From Actinoplanes missouriensis 431 (GTDB lineage: Bacteria; Actinomycetota; Actinomycetes; Mycobacteriales; Micromonosporaceae), in assembly GCF_000284295.1 (NCBI RefSeq), contig NC_017093.1:7936001-8000000 (forward strand): a stretch of 64,000 bases of DNA, read 5' to 3'. Position 1 is the first letter of the stretch; each line of letters opens with the position of its first letter. The position numbers were made by a program, and so were the translations under genes. The notes under the pieces were generated by a model that was not told where the DNA came from, did no database searches, and was given only the letters and a program-made list of their open reading frames with translations. This document shows, in pieces, positions 41,067 through 49,610 of the stretch.

Positions 41067-42013
41067 TGGAAACCGCGATCTCGACTGTGCCCGCCTGGGG
41101 CATCGGCCTTGCCACCGTGACCGCCGAGGGGCAGGTGCTCGACACCTGGTTCCCGGCCGGCTACCTCGGTCTGGGCGAGGAGCCCGCCGACGCTCCGGCG
41201 CTCCCGGCCGGGCAGACCGGCCCGAAGCTGCTTCCCGGACTCTCGACGGTTGAGGTCCGCGTCACGATCAAGTCGCTGGCCGACCCGATCGCCGACGCGT
41301 CCGACGCGTACCTGCGGCTGCACCTGCTCTCGCACCGCATGGTCCGGCCGAACGCGCTGAACCTGGACGGTGTCTTCGGCAAGCTGGCGAACGTGGCCTG
41401 GACCTCGGCCGGCCCGTGCCCGCCGGAGCGGGTCGACGAGCTGCGCTTCCTGGAGCGCGCGGCCGGCCGCCAGCTCGCCGTCTACGGCGTCGACAAGTTC
41501 CCGCGCATGATCGATTACGTGGTCCCGGCCGGCGTGCGGATCGCCGACGCGGACCGGGTCCGGCTCGGCGCCCACCTCGCCGCCGGCACCACCGTGATGC
41601 ATGAGGGATTCGTCAACTTCAACGCCGGCACGCTCGGCACCTCGATGGTCGAGGGCCGGATCGTGCAGGGTGTGGTGGTCGGCGACGGCTCGGACATCGG
41701 CGGCGGTTCGTCGATCATGGGCACGCTCTCCGGCGGCGGCAAGGAGAAGGTGCGGATCGGCGAGCGCAGCCTGCTCGGCGCGAACGCCGGTGTCGGCATC
41801 TCGCTCGGCGACGACTGCGTGGTGGAGGCCGGCGTCTACATCACCGCCGCTTCCAAGATCACACTGCCCGACGGCCGTGTGGTGAAGGCCATCGAGCTGT
41901 CCGGTGTGAACAATCTCCTCTTCTGGCGGAACTCGGTGTCCGGCGCGCTGGAGGCGAAACCCCGCAAGGGTACGGGCATCGAGCTCAACAGCGCCCTGCA
42001 CGCGAACGACTGA
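41066..42013 (+). CDS. dapD: Tetrahydrodipicolinate N-succinyltransferase
   Basis: 315 residues, matching the longer actinobacterial DapD (Rv1201c type). The C-terminal half is a left-handed beta helix of hexapeptide repeats (GSDIGGGSSIMGTLSGGG, LLGANAGVGISLGDDCVVEAGVYI). It uses succinyl-CoA to acylate tetrahydrodipicolinate, the branch step of the succinylase lysine/DAP pathway. It ends directly against the LysR-type gene on the other strand. Confidence 0.95.
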   Translation: METAISTVPAWGIGLATVTAEGQVLDTWFPAGYLGLGEEPADAPALPAGQTGPKLLPGLSTVEVRVTIKSLADPIADASDAYLRLHLLSHRMVRPNALNLDGVFGKLANVAWTSAGPCPPERVDELRFLERAAGRQLAVYGVDKFPRMIDYVVPAGVRIADADRVRLGAHLAAGTTVMHEGFVNFNAGTLGTSMVEGRIVQGVVVGDGSDIGGGSSIMGTLSGGGKEKVRIGERSLLGANAGVGISLGDDCVVEAGVYITAASKITLPDGRVVKAIELSGVNNLLFWRNSVSGALEAKPRKGTGIELNSALHAND

Positions 42014-42835
42014 CTAGACGCGTAACGACCGGGCGGCCGCCGTGCGAACGGCGGCCGTCAGCGTTTCCAGGATCTCCGACTCGATCTTCCAGCGCTGCCA
42101 GTGGAGCGGCACGTCGAGGAACCGGCCCGGCACGATCTCGACGAGCCGGCCGGTCTTCAGATCGGGGCGCGCGTGCTGCTCGGGCATCATGCCCCAGCCG
42201 AGCCCCTGCCGGATGGACTCCTCGAACGACGCCGCGGCCGGGACATAGTGCGCCGGCGGCAGCGGCAGGTCCCCCAGGAACCGCTGCTGCAACTCGTCCT
42301 TGCGGTTGAAGACCACCACCGGCGCGGTACCGGGATCGGTCACATCGAGGAAGGGCGCGGCCACCGCGAGGTACCGCATCACGCCGAGCCTCTCCACCCG
42401 GCAGCCCTGCACCGCCACGTCGTCCGCGGTGACCGCCGCCATTGCCGTCCCCGAGCGCAGCAACTCGGCGCTGTGGTCCTGGTCGTCGACGTGCAGCTCG
42501 AACCGGACCCCGGGAACGGCGGTCAGCACCGGCAGGAACCAGGTGTTCAGCGAGTCCGCGTTCACCACGATCGACAGCCGGGCGCCGTCGCGGGCCCGGG
42601 CCAGCGCCTCCCGCTCCAGCAGCGCGACCTGACCGGCGAAGCGGACCAGCGCCTGTCCGGCCTCGGTCGCCGCGCACGGTTTGCCGCGCCGCACCAGCAC
42701 CTGACCGACCGCCTGCTCCAACGCCTTGATCCGCTGGCTGACGGCGGACGGCGTGACGTGCAGCGCCCGCGCCGCCGCCTCGAAGCTGCCCTGCTCGACC
42801 ACGACCTGGAACGTCGCGAGCTGCACCTGATCCAC
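42014..42835 (-). CDS. LysG/ArgP-type LysR regulator
   Basis: 273 residues. The N-terminal helix-turn-helix (FEAAARALHVTPSAVSQRIKALEQAVGQVLVRR) is typical of the ArgP/LysG branch, and the C-terminal effector domain is of standard length. LysG activates the lysine exporter gene lysE when basic amino acids accumulate. Here it diverges from a LysE-family gene across 71 bp, the canonical arrangement, and it sits beside DAP/lysine biosynthesis genes. Confidence 0.9.
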   Translation of the reverse strand: MDQVQLATFQVVVEQGSFEAAARALHVTPSAVSQRIKALEQAVGQVLVRRGKPCAATEAGQALVRFAGQVALLEREALARARDGARLSIVVNADSLNTWFLPVLTAVPGVRFELHVDDQDHSAELLRSGTAMAAVTADDVAVQGCRVERLGVMRYLAVAAPFLDVTDPGTAPVVVFNRKDELQQRFLGDLPLPPAHYVPAAASFEESIRQGLGWGMMPEQHARPDLKTGRLVEIVPGRFLDVPLHWQRWKIESEILETLTAAVRTAAARSLRV

Positions 42836-42906
42836 GTAAGGAAATCTAATCCTTCGTCAGAATCTTTAGCTGGAGTGCACGGGCCGGAGAACCTAGCGTC
42901 GAGGAC

Positions 42907-43506
42907 ATGCTCACCTCCGCCCTGGCCGGTTTCGCCGCGTCCGCCGTGCTCATCATCGCCATCGGCGCCCAGAACGCGTTCGTCCTGCGTCAGGGGCTGC
43001 GCCGGGAGCACGTACTCCCGGTCGTTCTGACCTGTGCCTTCTCCGACCTCGCGCTGATCTGCGCCGGCATCGCCGGCCTCGGCGCCGTGATCAACGCGCA
43101 GCCCGGCCTGGTCACCGCGATCTGCTGGGTCGGCGCCGCCTTCCTGCTCGGTTACGCCGCGCTCGCCGCCCGCCGGGCCCTGCGCCCGCAGCGGCTGGAG
43201 ACCACCGGCCAGGCGCCCGCCACCCTCCGCGCGACGCTGCTCACCTGCCTGGCGCTCACCTACCTCAACCCGCACGTCTACCTGGACACCGTGCTGCTGC
43301 TCGGCTCGGTGGCGCAACAGCATCCGCACCGCTGGCTGTTCGGCATCGGCGCCGCCACCGCCAGCCTGCTCTGGTTCGTCGCGCTCGGCGCCGGCGCACA
43401 CCGGCTTGCGCCCCTGCTGGCCCGGCCGTCCGCCTGGCGGGTGCTGGACGGCCTGATCGCCACGGTGATGACCGCCCTGGGAATCACGCTGATCGTGCAA
43501 GCTTGA
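42907..43506 (+). CDS. LysE/ArgO-family amino acid exporter
   Basis: 199 residues with about six membrane helices. The N-terminal signature GAQNAFVLRQGLRREHVLPV is diagnostic of LysE/ArgO, as is the NPHVYLDTVLLLG segment later on. It exports L-lysine and/or L-arginine; which one cannot be told. The ATG follows TAGCGT by 6 nt with gaggac in between, so it may be either leaderless or weakly SD-led. Expression is probably controlled by the divergent LysG-type regulator. Confidence 0.93.
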   Translation: MLTSALAGFAASAVLIIAIGAQNAFVLRQGLRREHVLPVVLTCAFSDLALICAGIAGLGAVINAQPGLVTAICWVGAAFLLGYAALAARRALRPQRLETTGQAPATLRATLLTCLALTYLNPHVYLDTVLLLGSVAQQHPHRWLFGIGAATASLLWFVALGAGAHRLAPLLARPSAWRVLDGLIATVMTALGITLIVQA

Positions 43507-43541
43507 CTCTCCAGCAGGTCGAGACACCAGGGTCGGACACC

Positions 43542-44594
43542 GTGAGCGAGACACGAGGCATCGGCGACGCGGCGCGGGCGAGTGGTCTGAGCGTCAGCGC
43601 GCTGCGCTACTACGACGGCGCGGGCGTGCTGGTCCCGGCCGTCGTGGATCCGGTGACCGGCTACCGGCGGTACACCGCCGAACAGATCACCGCGGCCCGG
43701 CTCATCGCCGGGTTGCGGCGGGTGGGCATGCCGGTCGCGGACATCGCGCAGGCGGTCCAAAACCTTTCCGACCCTTCCCGGGTACGGGGAAGGCTGGCCG
43801 CCCACCTGGCCCGGCTGGAAGCCGGGCTGGCCGACGCCCGTCGTGAGCTCCTTCGTCTGCACGCGCTGCTCGACCTGGAGGAGAACCTGATGACCCGCCT
43901 GACCCTGTCCACCACCGCGCTGTGTGCCGCGCTCGACGCGGTCCGCTTCGCGGCGGCGGCCGCCACCGACCCGATTCCGCCGGGCGTGCTCTTCGAGACC
44001 GGCGAGGGGATGCTCACGCTCGTCACGACCGACCGTTACCGGCTCGCCGTCGCCACCGTCCCGGCCGAGGTGGAGGGTCCGCCGGCCCGGCGGTTCCTGC
44101 CACTGGACCTGGCCGACGACATCCACGGCCTGCCCGCCGGGCGGGTCACCCTGGACCTCGCCGCGGACCGGGCGCGGGCGCAGGCCGGCGACGTGATCGT
44201 GGAGGGCAAGCCGATCGAGATGGACTTCCCGGACTACCGGCGGCTGCTGCCGGTGCCGGCGGAGGGGACCCGCCGGATCGCGGTGGACACGGCCGCCCTG
44301 CGCGAACGGCTCGCGGCGGCGCCGGTGGTGCCGAGGGAGCACGACGGTCAGCCGTACCCGGTCTCGGTCCTCGGCCTGGACCCGGCGGGAAGCCTGCGCC
44401 TGGGCACCGAGGGTGAGTGGGAGGCGGACCGGGACGCGCACGTCGCGGTGAACCGGGAGTTCCTGCTGCAGGCGCTCGACGCGGGCGGGCCCGGTCAGCT
44501 GGTGCTGGAGCTGGACGGCCCGCTGCGGCCGCTCGCGGTCCGGGTGGCGGGCGACGACACCCGATTCTCACTGTTGATGCCGGTGCGTCCCTGA
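43542..44594 (+). CDS. MerR-type DNA-binding domain fused to a beta-sliding-clamp-like domain
   Basis: 350 residues. Residues 1-110 are a MerR winged helix (GIGDAARASGLSVSALRYYD, GYRRYTAEQITAARLIAGLRRVG) with its coiled-coil arm. The rest matches domains 2-3 of DnaN: LTLVTTDRYRLAVATVP, MDFPDYRRLLPVP and VAVNREFLLQAL with LVLELDGPLRPLAVR. Clamp domain 1 is missing, so it is unlikely to form a processivity ring alone. The clamp-like part may sense or bind clamp partners. The GTG at 43542 is chosen over a TTG at 43503 that overlaps the lysE-like stop. It is co-directional with and 35 bp after that gene. Confidence 0.85.
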   Translation: MSETRGIGDAARASGLSVSALRYYDGAGVLVPAVVDPVTGYRRYTAEQITAARLIAGLRRVGMPVADIAQAVQNLSDPSRVRGRLAAHLARLEAGLADARRELLRLHALLDLEENLMTRLTLSTTALCAALDAVRFAAAAATDPIPPGVLFETGEGMLTLVTTDRYRLAVATVPAEVEGPPARRFLPLDLADDIHGLPAGRVTLDLAADRARAQAGDVIVEGKPIEMDFPDYRRLLPVPAEGTRRIAVDTAALRERLAAAPVVPREHDGQPYPVSVLGLDPAGSLRLGTEGEWEADRDAHVAVNREFLLQALDAGGPGQLVLELDGPLRPLAVRVAGDDTRFSLLMPVRP

Positions 44595-44680
44595 CCGTAC
44601 CGTGCTGGGCACCCGTCCCTGGTCAGAGCGCCGCTGGTAACCGTTCAGACACAGTCCGGCACCGGTACCGCAAGGGACCC

Positions 44681-45475
44681 GTGATCGAGTCGCTGTTCCG
44701 GCGCGGGCCCGGCTACGTTTCCCGGGTGCGCAGCAACCGGCAGGGGGAAGATCTCAACGCCGCGGCTACCGGCGCCTCCATGACCGGGTGGGAGTTCGCC
44801 TGGCTGGACGGGCTGGCCGTGGAGTCCGAGCCGTCCTGGTCGTACCCGGAACTCGCCCGCCCGCTGCTGCGCCGTTCCGCCAGCGTGCTCGACCTGGACA
44901 CCGGCGGCGGCGAGCTGCTCGCCGAGCTCGCGCCGCTGCCGCCGCACACCGTCGCGGTGGAGAGCTGGGCCCGCAACACCCCGGCCGCGGCGGCGCGGCT
45001 CAGCCCGTTCGGCGTGCCCGTGCGCACCGAGCTGCCCGCCGGGGAGAACGAGTTCGACCTGGTCCTGAGCCGGCACGGCCGGCTGCCCGCGCCGGACATC
45101 GCCCGCCTGCTCAAGCCGGGTGGCGTGCTGCTCACCCAGCAGGTCGGCAGCGACGACCTGGCCGATCTGAACGTCGCGCTCGGCGCCCCGCCACCGCATC
45201 CCCGCCGGTGGGACGCCGAGGTCGCGGCCGCCTCCCTGCAGACCGCCGGCCTGCGCGTGACGGAGGTCCGCGAGGAGCACCCGCCGGTGACCTTCCGGGA
45301 CATCACCGCGGTGGTCCACCAGCTGCGCACGGTTCCCTGGCAGATCCGCGACTTCACCCCCGAGCGATATGAACGGGCCCTCGCCCGGCTCGGCGCGCTG
45401 ATCCGGGCGCGAGGAGAGTTCACGGCTCGGGCGCACCGGTTCCTGCTGCGCGCCGAGCGGCCGCTCGCGGTCTGA
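44681..45475 (+). CDS. Class I SAM-dependent methyltransferase
   Basis: 264 residues. Motif I is VLDLDTGGGELLAELA, near residue 70, followed by the acidic VAVESWARN and the later LKPGGVLLTQQVG, which are standard Rossmann methyltransferase features. The substrate is unknown. The GTG start has only a weak ribosome site (caaggga); a second GTG some 45 nt downstream is possible. Confidence 0.82.
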   Translation: MIESLFRRGPGYVSRVRSNRQGEDLNAAATGASMTGWEFAWLDGLAVESEPSWSYPELARPLLRRSASVLDLDTGGGELLAELAPLPPHTVAVESWARNTPAAAARLSPFGVPVRTELPAGENEFDLVLSRHGRLPAPDIARLLKPGGVLLTQQVGSDDLADLNVALGAPPPHPRRWDAEVAAASLQTAGLRVTEVREEHPPVTFRDITAVVHQLRTVPWQIRDFTPERYERALARLGALIRARGEFTARAHRFLLRAERPLAV

Positions 45476-45812
45476 GCCCGGCGGGCGTCGCGGCTCGTCG
45501 TTACCCGGCCGTCGGGGCTGGATGACGCGGTTCCGGCTGACCGGAATCGCCTGCCCACGCAACGGCGTCGTGCGATGTCATCACTCAGGTGGGTTAAACC
45601 GTATGGCCACACCTGTCCGATTTATGCACTGGAAGGGCGTACGGAAAACCGATCACATCGGACATCTCCATCGGGGAACGTTGGATGAGCGCCGACACGG
45701 CACATTCCACGTGCCGCCGCGTCACCGGTCGTCGAGTCACGGGCCTTCGAGAAGGAGCGAGCCGCATGTCCCACCGCAGCGCACCACCCGCGGCCGCCGG
45801 GGAGGCCGTCCG
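45476..45812. other. 337-bp intergenic region
   Basis: No gene is supported. Visible signals: the near-palindrome gggttaaacc at 45591-45600 and CCGATCACATCGG at 45649-45661, either of which could be an operator for the downstream membrane protein gene. The latter lies about 150 bp before its start. Confidence 0.45.
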
Positions 45813-46493
45813 GTGAATCGGCGCGACGTCCTGACGACCTTCCGGGAGAGCGGCGCCCGGCCCAACCGCGGGCCCGGCGACCCGCACCGGGACTGGTCCC
45901 GCGGCAAGCCGCCGGAGCCGGGCATCGAACTCGATCCGGCGGACCACGAGGAGCCCACCTGGGAGGTGCACCGCCCCGGCTCACCCCGGCGGCGGTTCGA
46001 CCGCCGGGCCCGGATGATCCTCACCGCCGCCGCCGTCGCTGCCCTTCTCGCGAACGCCGGCGCGGCCTGGGCGTACTGGCGGTTCACCGGCCCCGGCGAC
46101 GAACCGGTCGCCGACGCCGGCCCGGCCACCGGCGGCGCCCCGTTCGAGCTCGCGCTCAGCGGCACCTCCGACCCCGAGCAGACGCTCACCGCCGACGGCT
46201 CCGGCAACCTCACCGTCACCGTGACCAACCAGCATCCGGTGCCGATCCGGATCACCGCGATCCGGCCCGGCGCCGGGCCTGCCACGGCCGACGACGCGCA
46301 CCGCGACGCCGGCTGCTCGGCGCCGCGGGTCACGGTCAGCCGCGAGGTGTTCCCGGTCGCCTGGGACGTCCCGAAGAACACCGTCGGGGCGTTCGTGCTG
46401 CCCGGCGCCGTCTCGATGCGGGCCGGTGGTCCGGCCGCGTGCCGCGGCGCGACGATCATCGTGCCGATGCGGGCTCAGGCCGTACGGCGCTGA
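45813..46493 (+). CDS. Single-pass membrane protein of unknown function
   Basis: 226 residues from VNRRDVLTTFRESG; the GTG has ggggaggccgtccg upstream. A charged cytoplasmic region of about 65 residues precedes one transmembrane helix (MILTAAAVAALLANAGAAWAYWRF), then an exported beta-rich domain resembling an immunoglobulin-like fold (LTADGSGNLTVTVTNQHPVPIRITAI) with two Cys. It looks like an envelope protein; no family is recognised. Confidence 0.7.
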   Translation: MNRRDVLTTFRESGARPNRGPGDPHRDWSRGKPPEPGIELDPADHEEPTWEVHRPGSPRRRFDRRARMILTAAAVAALLANAGAAWAYWRFTGPGDEPVADAGPATGGAPFELALSGTSDPEQTLTADGSGNLTVTVTNQHPVPIRITAIRPGAGPATADDAHRDAGCSAPRVTVSREVFPVAWDVPKNTVGAFVLPGAVSMRAGGPAACRGATIIVPMRAQAVRR

Positions 46494-46575
46494 TGGTCTC
46501 GGCAAGCCCGGCCCGGCACCCAGCCGGCGGCGGGCCACAGGTTTTCCCGGCCCCGATCCGGTCAATCACTGTGGC

Positions 46576-47574
46576 ATGACGCGGATCTCGGTGGTGACCG
46601 GCGCGAGCGCCGGAATCGGACGGGCGGTGGCCCGTGGACTTGCCGCACGCGGAGACGCCGTGGCACTGCTCGCACGCGGCGAGGACGGCCTGGAAGCCGC
46701 GGCGGCCGAGGTGCGCCGCGCCGGTGGCACCGCCCTCCCGATCGTGGTGGACGTCGCCGACGCCGCAGCGGTGGAGGCCGCCGCGGACCGGGTGGAGAAG
46801 GAGCTCGGGCCGATCGACCTGTGGGTGAACGACGCGTTCTCCAGCGTCTTCGCGCCGTTCCTGGAGATCGGGGCGGACGAGTTCGCGCGGACCACCGAGG
46901 TGACCTACCTGGGGTACGTCCACGGCACCCGCGCCGCGCTGTCCCGGATGATCCCGCGTGACCGCGGCGTGGTCGTCCAGGTCGGCTCGGCGCTGGCCTA
47001 CCGGGGGATCCCGTTGCAGAGCGCCTACTGCGGCGCGAAGCACGCGGTGCAGGGCTTCACCGAATCGGTACGTGTCGAACTGCTCCACGACAAGCGCAAC
47101 GTGCACGTGACGATGGTCCAGATGCCGGCCGTCAACACCCCGCAGTTCGGCTGGGTGCTGTCCCGGCTGCCCCGGCACGCCCAGCCGGTGCCCCCGATCT
47201 ACCAGCCGGAACTCGCCGCCCGGGCGGTGCTCTACGCCGCCGACCACCCGAAGCGCCGGGAGTACTGGGTCGGCGGCTCGACCGCGCTCACCCTGGCCGC
47301 GAACGCCGTGGCACCCGGCCTGCTCGACAGGTACCTGGCCCGGCAGGGCTTCGACAGCCAGCAGACGTCTCAGCCGCACGACCCGGACCAGCCGGTCAAC
47401 CTCTGGTCCCCGGCCGACGGGCGGGACGGGCCGGACGCGGGCGCGCACGGCGAGTTCGACGATCAGGCGAAGAACCGCAGCCTGCAGCTCTGGGCGTCGC
47501 AGCACCACGGTCTGCTGGCCGGCGCGGCGGGGGTGGCCCTCGCCGGGGCGGCCTGGGCGATGCTCAGGCGCTGA
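46576..47574 (+). CDS. Short-chain dehydrogenase/reductase with C-terminal membrane tail
   Basis: 332 residues. The SDR core has the cofactor motif TGASAGIGRAVARGLA, NDAFSS in place of NNAG, catalytic Ser in QVGSALAYRG and YxxxK as YCGAKHAV. About 80 extra C-terminal residues end in a hydrophobic segment (HHGLLAGAAGVALAGAAWAML), suggesting membrane association. The cofactor is probably NADP(H) and the substrate is unknown. The gene ends inside the 33-bp triplication. Confidence 0.88.
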   Translation: MTRISVVTGASAGIGRAVARGLAARGDAVALLARGEDGLEAAAAEVRRAGGTALPIVVDVADAAAVEAAADRVEKELGPIDLWVNDAFSSVFAPFLEIGADEFARTTEVTYLGYVHGTRAALSRMIPRDRGVVVQVGSALAYRGIPLQSAYCGAKHAVQGFTESVRVELLHDKRNVHVTMVQMPAVNTPQFGWVLSRLPRHAQPVPPIYQPELAARAVLYAADHPKRREYWVGGSTALTLAANAVAPGLLDRYLARQGFDSQQTSQPHDPDQPVNLWSPADGRDGPDAGAHGEFDDQAKNRSLQLWASQHHGLLAGAAGVALAGAAWAMLRR

Positions 47575-47649
47575 TCCGGGGCCGTCTGGGCGATGCTCAG
47601 GCGCTGATCCGGGGCCGTCTGGGCGATGCTCAGGCGCTGATCCGGGGCC
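47553..47649. repeat. Nearly threefold 33-bp tandem repeat at a convergent gene junction
   Basis: A 33-bp unit beginning ctgggcgatgctcaggcg occurs at 47553, 47586 and 47619 (third copy about 31 bp). It contains the stop of the SDR gene and reaches the stop of the DUF4407 gene. Because the period is a multiple of three, the repeat re-creates in-frame ends in both directions. Confidence 0.93.
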
Positions 47650-48877
47650 TTCGTACCGGCGTCTCCATCGTGGCCGGGTCCACCACGACGGCGGTGTGCA
47701 GGACCGCCCGTGCGTGCTCGGTGGCGGCCCGGACCAGCTGGTCGTCGTGGCTGGCCGCCTCGATCCCGTCGGCGATCACCTTGGCGGTCGCGTCGCCGTA
47801 CGTGCGGGCGTCGTGCACCTCGCGCTCGTGGATCAGCGACGCCTCGTGCTCGCGCAGCCGGGCCGCACGTGCCTCGGCCCGCTCGTAGGCGTTGCCCCGG
47901 GAGACGAACTTCAGCGCGATCGCCGCGCAGTCCAGGGCGACGAGCAGCAGCGCGATGCCGAAGTAGAAGACGCCGATCCCCCAGAAGTCCGCGGTGATCA
48001 GGTGCCACATCGCCGCGGTCCGGGCGCCGAACCCGGAGTCGCCCCGGACCACCGCCGTGTTCGCGGCGTGCTCGGAACGGATCAGCTCGGTCAGCCGGGA
48101 CTGCTCGGCCGCGCGCGCCACCCGGGCCGCCGACTGGTCCCGCTGCAGCGCGGCGGCCTGCCGGTCCAGGGCGGCGGCCTGGTCGTCCAGCCTCCGCGAC
48201 CGCTGCACCAGGTGATGGCAGTACCCGCCGGGCGGGCAACCCGGGCTGCGGGTCACGCCCCGTCCCGCCGAGTCCGCGAGGGCCTGCCGGTAGAGCAGCC
48301 GGGCGTCGTCCCGCTTGACCTCCGCACGGCCGGTGAGCGCCCGCACCTCGGCGTCCTCGCGGGCGGTGTCCTCGCGGAGCGCGGCCAGAGCCGTGGTGAA
48401 GCCGGCCGCCGGCCCGTTCGCGTCCAGCGCGCTGATCTGCCCGCTGTGCACCTCGGCCAGCCGGGCGTCGATCTCGCCGCGGTACCGGGCCAGCATCAGC
48501 GGCTCGGTCACCACCACCGCGAAGAGCAGCGCCAGGCCGACCCTGCCCAGGTAGAGGCCGGGCGTCGGCGGGCGTAGCAGGTGCCGCGGGTCGGCCGAGT
48601 CGAGCCGCTCGTAGTTCACCGCCACCCGGCCGACGACGGTCCGGTCGTACGCGACCACCCCGATCGCCACCAGCGGACCGACCACCCACTGGTACCAGGG
48701 GTGGGCGTAACCGGTGCTGGCGTCGATGAACGCGGCGCCACCGGCCGTCGCATAACCGAAGTACAGAATGATGAAGACACCGATCGAGCGGTACAGGACG
48801 CGATCCGAGTGCGTCGTCACACTCCGGGGATTCACGTTCGCCACTCGCAGCAACAGGTGCCCGAGGCCCGTGCGCAT
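47630..48877 (-). CDS. DUF4407 membrane protein
   Basis: 415 residues. Two N-terminal membrane helices and a third around VGLALLFAVVVTEPLML precede a long Ala/Arg/Glu-rich coiled coil (about residues 125-285), then another membrane segment (GIGVFYFGIALLLVALDCAAI) and a C-terminal cytoplasmic helix. The architecture, membrane helices flanking a periplasmic or cytoplasmic coiled coil, is that of DUF4407, whose function is unknown. The start is the ATG of MRTGLGHLLLRVANVNPR. Its C-terminal codons fall in the 33-bp triplication. Confidence 0.85.
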   Translation of the reverse strand: MRTGLGHLLLRVANVNPRSVTTHSDRVLYRSIGVFIILYFGYATAGGAAFIDASTGYAHPWYQWVVGPLVAIGVVAYDRTVVGRVAVNYERLDSADPRHLLRPPTPGLYLGRVGLALLFAVVVTEPLMLARYRGEIDARLAEVHSGQISALDANGPAAGFTTALAALREDTAREDAEVRALTGRAEVKRDDARLLYRQALADSAGRGVTRSPGCPPGGYCHHLVQRSRRLDDQAAALDRQAAALQRDQSAARVARAAEQSRLTELIRSEHAANTAVVRGDSGFGARTAAMWHLITADFWGIGVFYFGIALLLVALDCAAIALKFVSRGNAYERAEARAARLREHEASLIHEREVHDARTYGDATAKVIADGIEAASHDDQLVRAATEHARAVLHTAVVVDPATMETPVRRPRISA

Positions 48878-48927
48878 GCTGCCGAGTCTGTCCGACGGCC
48901 TCGCCGCGCGTTCGCCGAATCGCGGGA

Positions 48928-49602
48928 TCAGGTGCTGGTGGGACGGCCCGGCAGGATGGGTCGGCTGATGGTGACAGTGACCCGGACCTGGGCGCGCACG
49001 GTCTGCGCCTCCGGTTCCAGATCGAGCGCCGGCCCGCTCTCCGCGCCGCGCGCCCGCGCGCCACCGGCCGCGAACGCCACCGGGGTGTAGCCGTCGTCGA
49101 GCCCGGCCCCGCCGTCGTTGATCTCGACGAGTTCGGCGATCTCGGCGCCGACCGCCGACGCGTACTCCGCGGCCCGGGACAGCGCGTCGGTGATCGCGGC
49201 GCGGCGGGCCTCCGCGCCGGCCCGGCTGCCCGGCCGCAGCTGCCACCACGGCCCGTCGACGGTGGTCAGCTCCTCGGCGGCCAGCCGCAGCATCAGGTCG
49301 CCGAGCACGGTGAAGTCGGTGACCAGGACCTGGGTACCGATGCTGCCGTGATAGGCCGCGATCTCCTCGCCGCGCCGCTTCGTCTGCGGGTGGACGTGCA
49401 GGCCGGTGGTCTCCCGCCGCTCGATCGCGGCGGCGAACCCGTCCAGCGCCGCGGTGATCGCGGCCGAGCGCTCGGCGAGCCGCTCCAGAACGGACTCCCG
49501 GTCGCGGCCCTTCGCGGCCGTCCGCACGTGGACGACCGCGATCTCGGGCGGCACCTCACGGACGGCCTCGCCCCGGGCCACGATCACCGGCGAGCGCTCC
49601 AC
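48928..49602 (-). CDS. SIMPL-domain protein (DUF541)
   Basis: 224 residues with a SIMPL (DUF541) beta-alpha repeat: VIVARGEAVREVPPEIAVVHV, then helical RESVLERLAERSAAITAAL, and the YHGSIGTQVLVTDF strand. The usual signal peptide is absent, so it would be cytosolic unless the start lies upstream. Function unknown; a mammalian homologue interacts with a signalling kinase, which says little here. It lies 8 bp after the dapC stop and is probably co-transcribed with fdx and dapC. Confidence 0.85.
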   Translation of the reverse strand: MERSPVIVARGEAVREVPPEIAVVHVRTAAKGRDRESVLERLAERSAAITAALDGFAAAIERRETTGLHVHPQTKRRGEEIAAYHGSIGTQVLVTDFTVLGDLMLRLAAEELTTVDGPWWQLRPGSRAGAEARRAAITDALSRAAEYASAVGAEIAELVEINDGGAGLDDGYTPVAFAAGGARARGAESGPALDLEPEAQTVRAQVRVTVTISRPILPGRPTST

Positions 49603-49610
49603 GCTCGACC

